Assembly (NCBI RefSeq): GCF_019890615.1 | Contig: NZ_JAINVZ010000002.1 | Location: 186,001 to 250,000, forward strand | DNA: 64,000 bases | Origin: Streptantibioticus parmotrematis | GTDB taxonomy: Bacteria; Actinomycetota; Actinomycetes; Streptomycetales; Streptomycetaceae | Direction of reading: 5' to 3' | Made by a program: the position numbers and the translations under genes | Shown here: positions 52,818-61,212 of the stretch, piece by piece | Position numbering within the stretch: position 1 is the stretch's first letter | Layout of the letters: each line of letters begins with the position of its first letter | Notes under the pieces: model-generated | Told to the model about the DNA's origin: nothing | Databases searched by the model: none | What the model saw: the letters and a program-made list of their open reading frames with translations, nothing else

Positions 52818-53726
52818 CTATGCGGACGCTCCGCCCGTGGCCAGCGCGGTTCGCGCCAGCCCGCGCAGCCAGGCGTGGGCGCGGTCGGTGTCGTAGCGCT
52901 GATGCCACGACAGGTATATCGGTGCCGACGGCAGTTCGAGTGGTAGGGGGAGCACGACCAGGCCGAGGTCGGCGACCGCGGAGCGCGTGGTGGCTTCGGG
53001 GACGCAGACCAGGAGATCGGAGCCGCGCGTGAACTCCAGCGCGGCCGCTTCCGTGGGCACGGTCGCCACCACGCGGCGGGTGAGGCCGAGCCGCGCGAGG
53101 GCGTCGTCGAGGGCATTGCTGAGGCTTCCGCGCCGAGAGACGGTGACGTGCTCAGCGGCGGCGTACCGCTTCGCGGTAACGGTCCTGACGCGGCTGAGGG
53201 GGTGTCCCTGCCTCACGACGACGACGATTCGGTCCTCGCCCACGTTCTCGGCATGGATGTCCGGTGCGCTCGGGCGGTTGGCATTCGCCTCCAGGTCGAC
53301 CTCGCCCCGCCGCAACCCGGGGGTGTCGATGCTCGATTCCGCGACGAAGCGCAAGCGCACGCCCGGCGCCTGTTCGCGTACGGCCGAGAGCAGTGCGGGG
53401 CCGCTCAGGGCGACCAGGGAGTCGTGCCAGCGGAGGGTGAAGGTGCGCTCCAGCGTTGCCAGGTCGAGTTCACGACTCGGCGCCAGCACTCCGTGGACCT
53501 GGTGCAGCAGCTCGTGCACCTGTTCCCTGACGGCGATCGCGTACGGCGTCGGGGTCATCGTGCGGCCGGTGCGTACCAGGATCTGGTCCCCGGTGGTGCA
53601 CCGGATTCGGCCCAGGCTCCTGCTCATCGCGGGGGCGGTGACATGCAGGCGTGCGGCCGCCCCGGCCACACTGCCCTCCTCCAGCAGAGCGTCGAGCGCG
53701 GCGAGCAGGTTCAAGTCCAATTGCAT
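52818..53726 (-). CDS. LysR-family transcriptional regulator
   Basis: A LysR protein of 302 residues from ATG 53726 (308 from 53744). HTH: DLNLLAALDALLEEGSVAGAAARLHVTAPAMSRSLGRIR; a ligand-binding domain follows. AGGA lies 8 bases before 53726. It converges with the TetX-like gene and is divergent from the inositol-monophosphatase-like gene, its likely target. The 137-bp gap contains the AT-rich ATGCATTTGAAGTTAATC. Confidence 0.87.
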   Translation of the reverse strand: MQLDLNLLAALDALLEEGSVAGAAARLHVTAPAMSRSLGRIRCTTGDQILVRTGRTMTPTPYAIAVREQVHELLHQVHGVLAPSRELDLATLERTFTLRWHDSLVALSGPALLSAVREQAPGVRLRFVAESSIDTPGLRRGEVDLEANANRPSAPDIHAENVGEDRIVVVVRQGHPLSRVRTVTAKRYAAAEHVTVSRRGSLSNALDDALARLGLTRRVVATVPTEAAALEFTRGSDLLVCVPEATTRSAVADLGLVVLPLPLELPSAPIYLSWHQRYDTDRAHAWLRGLARTALATGGASA

Positions 53727-53863
53727 GTGAGTAATCCTAGTCATGCTTTACATGCATTTGAAGTTAATCAAGGGGCTGTATACCGTCGCGAGCAGAGCGC
53801 TGAACAGAGCGCGTGGTTCGGCCCGAACGGCCCCATCACCCCCTATTCGCAAGGGAGTTCACC

Positions 53864-54688
53864 ATGTCCGAAACCCTTCAGGGTGCCGACGCTGACGTCA
53901 CTGCCTCCGACGCCGAGGTGCTTGCCCAGACCGCGATCGCCGTGCGTGCGGCCGGTTCCGCGTTGCGCGAGCGCTTCGGCGAAGTAGTCGGCTACCGGAG
54001 TCGCGAGGAGTTGATGCGCGCGCTGGCCGCCAACGACGACACGGCCCTCGACATCCTGCGCCCGCGCCTGGCGCAGCTGCGCCCGCACGCCGGCTGGGTG
54101 GAGGACGAACTGGACGGCGGAGCGCTGCCGTCCGGCGAATGGTGGGTCGTGGATCCGGCCGAGGGCAACGTCAACCACCTGCACGCCCTGCCGGAATGGG
54201 CGGTGACCGCGACCCTCGTGCGTGAGAACCAGCCGGTGCTCACCGTGGTCCACCTGCCGTTGACCGGCGAGACCTACACCGCGCTCACCGGCGCGGGCGC
54301 CCACGTCGACGGCCGGCCGCTGCACGTCTCGGCGACCGCGGACCTCGGCCTGAGCATCGTGGCCACCAGCCAGGCCCGGCCCGACGAGGACGACGAGGTC
54401 GTGCGGCGCGTCGGCTCCTCCATCACCGCCATGCTCTTCGACGCGCTCGTCGTGCGCACCTCCGTGCCCGCGACCCTGCACCTGATGAACGTGGCCGCCG
54501 GCCGCATCGACGCCTTCTGGCAGTTCGCCGGCGCCCGCGCGGACCTGCTGCCCGGGGCACTGCTCGTCACCGAGGCCGGCGGACACATCTCCGACGCCCA
54601 GGGCCGCCCCTGGACCCCGCGGAGCGAGAGCCTCCTGGCCACCACACCCGCCATCCACGCCCAAGCCGTGGCCACGCTCTCCCGCTGA
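53864..54688 (+). CDS. Inositol monophosphatase-like protein
   Basis: A 274-residue IMPase-superfamily protein with altered metal site: the DPxDGT motif reads DPAEGNVNHLH, the EE motif WVEDELDGG, and the second site LLPGALLVTEAGG. Similar Streptomyces proteins share this DPAEGN form, so it is probably a distinct subgroup. AAGGGAG precedes the ATG at 53864. It ends AIHAQAVATLSR; a copy of that end occurs again at 55545. Activity on inositol phosphate is uncertain. Confidence 0.85.
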   Translation: MSETLQGADADVTASDAEVLAQTAIAVRAAGSALRERFGEVVGYRSREELMRALAANDDTALDILRPRLAQLRPHAGWVEDELDGGALPSGEWWVVDPAEGNVNHLHALPEWAVTATLVRENQPVLTVVHLPLTGETYTALTGAGAHVDGRPLHVSATADLGLSIVATSQARPDEDDEVVRRVGSSITAMLFDALVVRTSVPATLHLMNVAAGRIDAFWQFAGARADLLPGALLVTEAGGHISDAQGRPWTPRSESLLATTPAIHAQAVATLSR

Positions 54689-54722
54689 CCGCTCACCACA
54701 CCCCGCAGGAAAGGACCACGTC

Positions 54723-55463
54723 ATGGCCGACGATCAGCTGGCTCACGACCTCGCCGGCACGGGACCGATACTCGTGGTCGTCCACGGCATCACCGAAAAC
54801 CGGCGCTTCTGGGACCCCGTTGACCTGCGGCAGCACTTTCGCGTGCTGAGCGTCGACCTGCGTGGCCACGGAGACTCGCCTCGGACCCGGCCGTACGGGA
54901 TCGACGAGTCGGTGGAGGACGTCCACCGGCTGATCGAGTCCCTGGGCGAGGACCAATCCCCGTTCATCGTCGGTCACTCCCTCGGCGGAGTGATCGCGAC
55001 TGCCTACGCGGCCCGCTACCCGACTCGTGGCGTGGTCAACGTCGACCAGTCACTACGGGTCGGCCCACTCCCCGCGGAGATAGCCGCCGCCGTGCGGGGA
55101 GAGGGCTTCGCCGACTGCGTCCGTACGGTTTTCGCCCAGTTGCACGGCGAGCTGGACCCTGCGCTGGTGGCCGACATCGAACGCCGCCGCACCCTCGACC
55201 AGGAAGTGTTCAGCGGGTACTGGACCCCGTTGCTCGATTGGGACGCAGACGCACTGGCAGCGTGGTCCCGGCGCACCACGAGTCTCCCGCCCGACGTTCC
55301 GTACCTGTCCCTGCACGGAACCGATCCCGGTGGGGACTACGCCGACTGGCTCGCCGGCCGTATTCCCGCGGCCGTGGTCGAGCAGGCACCGACCCGCACG
55401 CACTATCCACACCTGGCACAACCGGAATGGTTCGTCTCCCGCGTCCGTCGGTTCTTCAGCTAG
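54723..55463 (+). CDS. Alpha/beta hydrolase
   Basis: A 246-residue hydrolase: oxyanion loop VVVHGITENRRFWDP, GHGDSPRTRPYGIDE, nucleophile FIVGHSLGGVIATAYAARYP (Ser in GHSLGG), the acid near LHGTDPGG and a His in RTHYPHLAQPEWF. It resembles esterases/haloperoxidases of secondary metabolism. AAAGGACCACGTC precedes the ATG, a ribosome site almost the same as that of the reductase at 55588. It appears to have been inserted between the IMPase-like gene and that reductase. Confidence 0.88.
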   Translation: MADDQLAHDLAGTGPILVVVHGITENRRFWDPVDLRQHFRVLSVDLRGHGDSPRTRPYGIDESVEDVHRLIESLGEDQSPFIVGHSLGGVIATAYAARYPTRGVVNVDQSLRVGPLPAEIAAAVRGEGFADCVRTVFAQLHGELDPALVADIERRRTLDQEVFSGYWTPLLDWDADALAAWSRRTTSLPPDVPYLSLHGTDPGGDYADWLAGRIPAAVVEQAPTRTHYPHLAQPEWFVSRVRRFFS

Positions 55464-55494
55464 CCGGCTCCGAAGCCTCGGGGGGCAACGGCCC

Positions 55495-55545
55495 GCCGTC
55501 GCGCCCGGCGTCCACGCCGAGGCCGTCGCCACGCTCTCCCGCTGA
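55495..55545 (+). pseudogene. Duplicated 3' end of an IMPase-like gene
   Basis: In one frame 55495-55545 reads GGQRPAVAPGVHAEAVATLSR stop (short form: GVHAEAVATLSR), matching the IMPase-like C-terminus AIHAQAVATLSR. At DNA level GCC ACG CTC TCC CGC TGA CCGC is identical in both, and the ribosome sites after them (AAAGGACCA) also match. It is a gene-end scar. Confidence 0.75.
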
Positions 55546-55587
55546 CCGCGTATCACCGTTCGCACCCACGAAAAGGACCAGATCACC

Positions 55588-56184
55588 ATGACCACGATCG
55601 CAGTTCTCGGAAACGGCCGCGTCGGCGGCAACCTGGCCGCGGCCCTCTCCCGGGCAGGGCATGAGGTGATGGTGGCGGACCGCGCGCCGGGCGCCGCCGC
55701 CGACGCCGCCCGGACAGCCCGGATCGTCATCAACGCCACCCCGGGAGCCGGCTCGCTGGAACGGCTCGCCGCCCTGCGCGACGAACTGTCCGGCAAGATC
55801 CTCGTCGACGTCTCCAACGCCACCACCGACGGACCGGACGGACTGCCCGCCGACCTGATCCACCCCGGCTCAAGCCTCGCCGAACAACTCCAGGACGCCC
55901 TCCCCGAAACCCGCGTCGTCAAGACCCTCAACACCATGCTCTTCCCCGTGATGACCGCCCCGGCCACGCTCACCCAGGCACCGACCGCGTTCCTCTCCGG
56001 CGACGACCAGCAGGCCAAGCAGGAGGTCGGTGACCTGCTCACCGACCTCGGCTGGCACAAGGAATGGATCACCGACCTCGGCGGGATCCAGACCGCCCGC
56101 GCCACCGAGGCCGCGATCCTCTTCGTCCCCCACCTCATCCGGTCCGCTGGATTCACCCCCTTCGCGATCTCGATCGCCCGCTGA
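55588..56184 (+). CDS. NAD(P)-binding F420-dependent reductase-like protein
   Basis: A 198-residue NADP oxidoreductase (F420-dependent NADP reductase/PF03807-like) with the Rossmann TIAVLGNGRVGGNLAAALSRAGHEV, VINATPGAGSLERL, ILVDVSNATTD, VVKTLNTMLFPVM and FLSGDDQQAKQEVGDLLTDLGW. The family reduces small metabolites or flavins with NADPH/F420. AAAAGGACCA precedes ATG 55588. Substrate unknown. Confidence 0.87.
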   Translation: MTTIAVLGNGRVGGNLAAALSRAGHEVMVADRAPGAAADAARTARIVINATPGAGSLERLAALRDELSGKILVDVSNATTDGPDGLPADLIHPGSSLAEQLQDALPETRVVKTLNTMLFPVMTAPATLTQAPTAFLSGDDQQAKQEVGDLLTDLGWHKEWITDLGGIQTARATEAAILFVPHLIRSAGFTPFAISIAR

Positions 56185-56233
56185 CCCGCACCCCTCCACT
56201 GCCCCCGGCGCCAGCTCCAGGAAGGCCCTCCTC

Positions 56234-56340
56234 GTGTCCCTCGACCCCCAGATCGACGCCCTGCTCGAGAAGCTGGCTGAAGGGGGCGAACCCGCGCCGG
56301 AGAGCCGGACGGTGGAGGAGAACCGCGCCCTCGATGGTGC
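56234..56340 (+). pseudogene. N-terminal fragment of an alpha/beta-hydrolase (esterase)
   Basis: GTG at 56234 with AGGAAGG before it begins MSLDPQIDALLEKLAEGGEP and PAPESRTVEENRAL, the typical N-terminus of acetyl-hydrolase/esterases in actinobacteria. From about 56335 the sequence loses family similarity, and neither phase continues the fold. The gene was probably cut by a deletion. The rest of 56341-56698 shows no gene. Confidence 0.55.
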
Positions 56341-56698
56341 CGACGATCCAGGTCGTTGCCCACCTCCCGGTGGGCGAGCCGTACGCCGTCGCGACCAGGG
56401 ACGTACGACACGGGGCCTCTGCTGCCATGGCCCGGGACGTAGAGCACCGACCCCCGGCGGGCGATGGAGGTTCACGAATCGCTTGTCACCCCGTTGTCTT
56501 CGACAAGGAAATCGTCAACTTTCCGTCCTCTCGACCCCCCCTGAAAACCTTGTCGGAGACAATGACCGGACAACTGATTCGGCGACACGCACCCCCGCCC
56601 CGCCGATCGCACCCGCCCACGCCGACCGATCCATCGATGCCATACCGCAACCCGAGCCGCTCGCGGTTCACCCCCGGGCCTCGTGCAGAATCGATCGC
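56341..56698. other. Region without a supported gene
   Basis: Open frames pass through but look random (Arg/Pro-rich). It contains an AT-richer stretch, AAGGAAATCGTCAACTTTCC (56506-56525), and must contain the promoter of the PH-like gene at 56699. Confidence 0.45.
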
Positions 56699-57376
56699 AT
56701 GACCAGCCAGTACCCGTCCCCCTCGCCGAACCGGCGCTCCGGCGCCGACGGCTCCGCTTACGCGGACCGCGCCTTCCGTTCGCCCATGGGCGTCGTCGGC
56801 GGCGTGCTGCTGCTCGCGCTGGGGCTGTGGCTGGTGATCGACGCCATGCTGCACGGGAGCGGGCGCACGCCCTGGCTGGCGCTGGCCGTCCTGGTGCTGG
56901 GCGCGCCGCTCGTCTACGCCTTCACGCTGCGCCCGGTGGTCTACGCGGGCGAGGCCCGGATGCTGGTGCGCAACCCGTTCCGGACCATCACGATCCCGTG
57001 GGCCGCCGTGGAGGCCGTGCGGTCCGGCTACACCAGTGAGGTGCTGGCCGGGGGCAGGAAGTTCCAGCTGTGGTCGGTGCCGGTCTCGATGCGGGCCCGC
57101 AAGCGCGCCAGCCGGCAGGCCATGCGGGCGGCGGCGGGCGTGGAGACCGGCAGCGCGCCGTCCCGCGGTCCGGCCTTCGGCCGCGGCGGCACCACGGCCA
57201 CGGACGGCCCGCCCCGCGCCCAGTCCGACCAGGTCATCGACCAGCTCAACGATCTCGCCGAGCGCAACGCGCCCAAGGACGCCGCCAAGGGCGAGGTGGC
57301 GGTGCGCTGGGCCTACGAGGTCATCGCCCCCGCCGTCGTCGGCGCGATCGCGACCGTCGTCCTCGCCGCGAGCTGA
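56699..57376 (+). CDS. PH-like domain membrane protein
   Basis: A 225-residue protein: two TM helices near 35-55 and 60-80 followed by a bacterial PH-like (PF10756-type) fold (RPVVYAGEARMLVRNPFRTITIPWAAVEAVRSGYTSEVLAGGRKFQLW region; key cores VYAGEARMLVRNPF and IPWAAVEAV), a basic linker, and a C-terminal TM (about 205-222). ATG 56699. Such proteins are membrane-anchored and of unknown role. I recall a like protein next to the phosphomannomutase gene in S. coelicolor. Confidence 0.78.
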   Translation: MTSQYPSPSPNRRSGADGSAYADRAFRSPMGVVGGVLLLALGLWLVIDAMLHGSGRTPWLALAVLVLGAPLVYAFTLRPVVYAGEARMLVRNPFRTITIPWAAVEAVRSGYTSEVLAGGRKFQLWSVPVSMRARKRASRQAMRAAAGVETGSAPSRGPAFGRGGTTATDGPPRAQSDQVIDQLNDLAERNAPKDAAKGEVAVRWAYEVIAPAVVGAIATVVLAAS

Positions 57377-57424
57377 GCCCCGGCCCGCCCGCCCGTCCGC
57401 CCGTTCCCCTCGAAGGACCCCCGC

Positions 57425-58261
57425 GTGCGCCCTGGCGACCCAGCAGAGAACCCGTCCCCGTCCGAGCTGTCGGAACTGCGGGCGGACTGCTCCCGTTGCT
57501 TCGGGCTGTGCTGCGTCGCGCTGCCGTTCGCGCGGTCGGCGGACTTCGCGATCGACAAGGCCGCGGGAACGCCGTGCCCGAACCTGGCGGACGACTTCCG
57601 GTGCGGGACGCACGCCACCCTGCGCCGCGACGGCTTCACCGGGTGCACCGTCTTCGACTGCTTCGGGGCCGGGCAGAAGGTCTCGCAGGTGACGTTCGAG
57701 GGGCGCGACTGGCGCGGCGACGCGAAGCGGGCCCGGCGGATGTCCGAGGTCTTCCCGGTGATGCGGCACCTGCACGAGCTGCTGCGGTACCTCGCGGAAG
57801 CGCTGGTCCTGCCCGCCGCCGCGCCCGTCCACGACGAACTGGCGGCGGCCCGCGAGCGCGTCGAGCAGCTGACCCGGGGAACGCCGGAGGAGGTCGTCGC
57901 GGTGGACGTGGCCGCGGTGCGCGCCGAGGTCAACGCCTCGTTGCTGCGCGCGAGCGACCTGGCCCGCGCGGGCGTCCCGGGGCGCACGAAGGACAGGAGG
58001 GGCGCCGACCTGTTCGCGGCCCGCCTGAGGGGAGCGTCCCTGCGGGGAGCGAGCCTGCGCGGTGCCTGCCTCGTCGCGGCCGACCTGCGCGGAGCGGACC
58101 TGCGCGCGGCCGACCTCACCGGAGCCGACCTGCGCGACGCGCGCCTGCACGGCGCCGACCTCACCGGCACCCTGTTCCTCACCCAGCCCCAACTGACCGC
58201 CGCGCAGGGCGACATGACGACGAAGTTGCCGGAAACGGTGAGCAGGCCCACCCACTGGTGA
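57425..58261 (+). CDS. Cys-rich pentapeptide-repeat protein
   Basis: A 278-residue protein. The N-terminus (about 20-85) is Cys-rich ([36 protein letters not shown]), like the YkgJ-type zinc/iron-binding motif CxxCxxxCC. A helical middle follows. From about 190 there are pentapeptide repeats A(D/N)LxG ([48 protein letters not shown] core) that form a right-handed quadrilateral helix. GTG 57425 follows AAGGA. Function unknown; the pairing of both domains is characteristic of Streptomyces proteins. Confidence 0.82.
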   Translation: MRPGDPAENPSPSELSELRADCSRCFGLCCVALPFARSADFAIDKAAGTPCPNLADDFRCGTHATLRRDGFTGCTVFDCFGAGQKVSQVTFEGRDWRGDAKRARRMSEVFPVMRHLHELLRYLAEALVLPAAAPVHDELAAARERVEQLTRGTPEEVVAVDVAAVRAEVNASLLRASDLARAGVPGRTKDRRGADLFAARLRGASLRGASLRGACLVAADLRGADLRAADLTGADLRDARLHGADLTGTLFLTQPQLTAAQGDMTTKLPETVSRPTHW

Positions 58262-58283
58262 GCCTGCCCGTACCGCTGTCCGG

Positions 58284-59954
58284 TCAGATCCCGGCCGCTG
58301 CCGCGAAGTCCTTCTTCAGGGCCGCAAGCGTCTCCCGGGCCGTCGCCCGCGCCGCGTCGAGCCGCTCAGGACCGGCCACCGGGACGACGGTCTCCAGGTA
58401 GCACTTGAGCTTGGGCTCGGTGCCGCTGGGCCGGACGATGACGCGTGCCGAGGCGACCTCGCCGTCGCCGGAGAGGTGGTAGCGCAGGCCGTCCGTCGGC
58501 GGCAGCTGGTCCGTGCCCCGCGCGAGGTCCTCCGCCGAGGCGACGTCGAGACCCGCGAGCCGCACCGGCGGACGCTCCCGCAGCCGCGCCATCGCCCCCG
58601 CGATCAGACCGAGGTCGGCGACCCGCACCGACAGCTGGTCGGTGGCGTGCAGCCCGTGTTCCAGCGCGAGCTCGTCCAGCAGGGACGTGAGCGTGCGGCC
58701 CTGCGCCTTCAGGCCCGCCGCGAGTTCGGCCACGGCCAGCGCCGCCGTCACGCCGTCCTTGTCCCGTACGCCCTCGGGGTCGACGCAGTAGCCCAGCGCC
58801 TCCTCGTAGCCGTAGCGCAGCCCCGGCACCCGGGCGATCCACTTGAAGCCGGTGAGCGTGTCCTCGTACGGGAGTCCGGCCGCCGCGGCGATCCGCGACA
58901 GCAGGGAGGACGAGACGATGGACGCCGCCAGCGTGCCCTTGGCGCCGGAGCGCACGAGGTGCGCCGCGAGCAGCGCGCCGACCTCGTCGCCGCGCAGCAT
59001 CCGCCAGCCGCCGTCCGCCGAGGCGTCGGGCACGGCCACGGCGCAGCGGTCGGCGTCCGGGTCGTTGGCGATCACGAGGTCCGGCGAGACGCGGCGGGCG
59101 TGCGCGAACGCGAGGTCCATCGCGCCCGGCTCCTCCGGGTTCGGGAACGCCACCGTGGGGAAGTCCGGGTCGGGCTCGGCCTGCTCGGGAACGACCGACG
59201 GCGTGCCGAAGCCCGCGCGTTCGAACGCGGCGACCAGCACGTCGCGCCCGACCCCGTGCATCGGCGTGTAGACCACCGACACCTCGCGCGGTCCGTCCTC
59301 CGTCACCACGGACGCGGTGCGCGCCAGGTAGGCGTCGGTGATCTCCTCGCCCAGCACCTGCCAGCCGCCGTCCGCCAGCGGCACGTCCGCGAGCGCCTCG
59401 ACGGCGGCGATCTCGGCGGCGATCCCCGCGTCGGCGGGCGGCACGATCTGCGAGCCGTCGCCCAGGTAGACCTTGTAGCCGTTGTCGCGCGGCGGATTGT
59501 GGCTGGCGGTCACCATGACGCCCGCGACCGCGCCCAGGTGGCGGATGGCGAAGGCCAGCACCGGCGTGGGCAGCGGCGACGGCAGGACCGCGGCGCGCAG
59601 GCCCGCCCCCGTCATCACGGCCGCCGTGTCCCGGGCGAAGTCGTACGACTTGTGGCGCGCGTCGTAGCCGACGACGACCAGCCCGTCGCCCTGCCCGCGC
59701 CCCTCGAGGTACGCGGCGAGACCGGCCGCCGCGCGGATGACGACGGCGCGGTTCATCCGCATCGGGCCCGCGCCCAGCTCACCGCGCAGCCCCGCGGTGC
59801 CGAACTGCAGCGTCCCGGCGAAGCGCTCGGCCAGCTCGGCCGCGGCCGCCTCGGTGCCCGCCTCCAGCAGTTCGGCCAGCTCGGCCCGGGTCCGGGGGTC
59901 GGGGTCCTCGGCCAGCCAGGCGCGTGCCTGCGCCAACGTGTCGTCGTTGACCAT
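58284..59954 (-). CDS. Phosphosugar mutase (phosphomannomutase/phosphopentomutase-like)
   Basis: A 556-residue alpha-D-phosphohexomutase superfamily enzyme. Phosphoserine loop TASHNPPRDNGYKVYL, metal loop NDPDADRCAVAV, sugar loop GYEEALGYC, and phosphate-binding RPSGTEPKLKCYLE. It follows pnp in one operon, so conversion of (deoxy)ribose-1-phosphate to the 5-phosphate (phosphopentomutase role) is likely, although the family also uses hexose phosphates. ATG at 59954. Confidence 0.9.
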   Translation of the reverse strand: MVNDDTLAQARAWLAEDPDPRTRAELAELLEAGTEAAAAELAERFAGTLQFGTAGLRGELGAGPMRMNRAVVIRAAAGLAAYLEGRGQGDGLVVVGYDARHKSYDFARDTAAVMTGAGLRAAVLPSPLPTPVLAFAIRHLGAVAGVMVTASHNPPRDNGYKVYLGDGSQIVPPADAGIAAEIAAVEALADVPLADGGWQVLGEEITDAYLARTASVVTEDGPREVSVVYTPMHGVGRDVLVAAFERAGFGTPSVVPEQAEPDPDFPTVAFPNPEEPGAMDLAFAHARRVSPDLVIANDPDADRCAVAVPDASADGGWRMLRGDEVGALLAAHLVRSGAKGTLAASIVSSSLLSRIAAAAGLPYEDTLTGFKWIARVPGLRYGYEEALGYCVDPEGVRDKDGVTAALAVAELAAGLKAQGRTLTSLLDELALEHGLHATDQLSVRVADLGLIAGAMARLRERPPVRLAGLDVASAEDLARGTDQLPPTDGLRYHLSGDGEVASARVIVRPSGTEPKLKCYLETVVPVAGPERLDAARATARETLAALKKDFAAAAGI

Positions 59955-59986
59955 CTACGGCTCCTAGTCGCGTCGGTGCGAGTGCG

Positions 59987-60802
59987 TCACATACGGCCGA
60001 GGACCTGGGCCAGCAGGCTGCCCATCCGGGTCGCCGACTCGCGGCCGGCCTCCAGGACCTCTTCGTGGTTGAGCGGCTCGCCCGTCATGCCGGCGGCGAG
60101 GTTGGTCACCAGGGAGATACCCAGCACCTCGGCGCCCGCCTCACGCGCGGCGATCGCCTCCAGCGTGGTGGACATGCCGACCAGGTCACCGCCGATCGCG
60201 CGGACCATGCCGATCTCGGCCGGGGTCTCGTAGTGCGGGCCGGGCAGCTGGACGTAGACGCCCTCGGTCAGCGTCGGGTCGACCTCCTGGCACAGCGCGC
60301 GCAGCCGCGGCGAGTACAGGTCGGTCAGGTCGACGAAGTGGGCGCCCTGGATCGGCGAGGTCGCCGTCATGTTGATGTGGTCGCTGATCAGGACCGCCTC
60401 GCCCGGACGGAAGGTGGGACGCAGCCCGCCGCACCCGTTGGTCAGCACGATGGTCTTGCACCCGGCGGCGACGGCGGTACGGACACCGTGCACCACGGTG
60501 GCGACACCCTTGCCCTCGTACAGGTGGTTGCGGCCCAGGAAGACCAGGGCGCGCTTCTCGCCGATCCGCACGGAACGGATCTTGCCCGCGTGCCCCTCGA
60601 CGGCGGGCGGCGGGAAGCCGGGCAGCTCGGTGACGGCGATCTCGTGCTCGGGCTCACCCAGCGCGTCGGCGGCCGGGACCCAGCCCGACCCCATGACCAG
60701 CGCGACGTCGTGGCTCTCCGCACCGGTCAGCTCGCGCAGGCGTGCGGCGGCGGTCTCGGCGGCGGCGTAGGGGCTCTCGGATGCGGATGCGGTTGCGTTC
60801 AC
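59987..60802 (-). CDS. pnp: Purine nucleoside phosphorylase
   Basis: Phosphorolyses inosine and guanosine (and deoxy forms) to base and ribose-1-phosphate. The 271-residue trimeric-type enzyme has [79 protein letters not shown] and [23 protein letters not shown] at 60802 is 7 bases after a TACCCT -10, so the mRNA is probably leaderless. The operator lies at 60827-60840. Confidence 0.95.
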   Translation of the reverse strand: MNATASASESPYAAAETAAARLRELTGAESHDVALVMGSGWVPAADALGEPEHEIAVTELPGFPPPAVEGHAGKIRSVRIGEKRALVFLGRNHLYEGKGVATVVHGVRTAVAAGCKTIVLTNGCGGLRPTFRPGEAVLISDHINMTATSPIQGAHFVDLTDLYSPRLRALCQEVDPTLTEGVYVQLPGPHYETPAEIGMVRAIGGDLVGMSTTLEAIAAREAGAEVLGISLVTNLAAGMTGEPLNHEEVLEAGRESATRMGSLLAQVLGRM

Positions 60803-61046
60803 GCGGATGAGGGTAACCGAGGTTTGCCTACGCGCGTAGACGTCTCCTGGACGGGGTCGGAAGAATTGTCCGATCGAACAGTTGACAGTGATCGTTTTGC
60901 GTAGATCACACAGCTTTCGCCCCGCGCCACCCGTAGATCAGGGACAGGTCAGCCGGTTTCCGGACCGAGGTTCATCGAAGCGGCGGAGAGCGGCAGAAGC
61001 ATCACAGAGCACGGGAAGCGGAGCAGCACTGTGGGGGACGGCAGAA
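60803..61046. other. pnp upstream region
   Basis: This stretch holds the pnp promoter and operator, then about 200 bp without a gene. AT-rich steps GTTGACAGTGATCGTTTTGC (60881-60900) may hold another promoter. The 141-bp inverted repeat begins at 61047. Confidence 0.5.
60810..60840 (-). promoter_or_regulatory. pnp promoter with nucleoside-regulon palindrome
   Basis: On the minus strand TCTACGCGCGTAGG (60840 to 60827) lies 11 bp upstream of a -10 TACCCT (60815 to 60810), with the GTG start 7 bases below. The 12-bp core CTACGCGCGTAG is perfect. Confidence 0.75.
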
Positions 61047-61187
61047 GGGGGCGGGGCGGGGCAGTTCCTCCGTGGACGCTGTCGCATATTTGTGAGTCCC
61101 CGAACGTCCCCGTGAAGGAACGTCGTGCGTCCAGGGCGGGGGCTCGTAAATATGCGGTCCACGGAGGGACTGCCCCGCCCCGCCCCC
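61047..61187. repeat. 141-bp long imperfect inverted repeat
   Basis: Left arm 61047-61096, right arm 61143-61187. About 45 paired positions: GGGGGCGGGGCGGGGCAGT (one mismatch then CCTCCGTGGAC), a 5-nt extra GCTGT in the left arm, then CGCATATTT paired with AAATATGCG. The 46-nt centre has no ORF. It lies downstream of the GGCT gene and upstream of pnp. Could be a MITE-like element or a very strong RNA hairpin. Confidence 0.88.
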
Positions 61188-61212
61188 GACCCCGCCGCCG
61201 AAGGGGCAGCGA

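Noticed and set aside
27841-60840. Chance occurrences of GCGCGC in GC-rich DNA
   Set aside because: Full 12-bp CTACGCGCGTAG occurs almost only at promoters of functionally linked nucleoside genes, next to -10 boxes, which chance would not favour.
61047-61187. Ordinary Rho-independent terminator
   Set aside because: Arms are much longer than other terminators here, with AT-rich inner sequence and an asymmetric insertion; a mobile-element or structural origin is more likely, although termination is not excluded.
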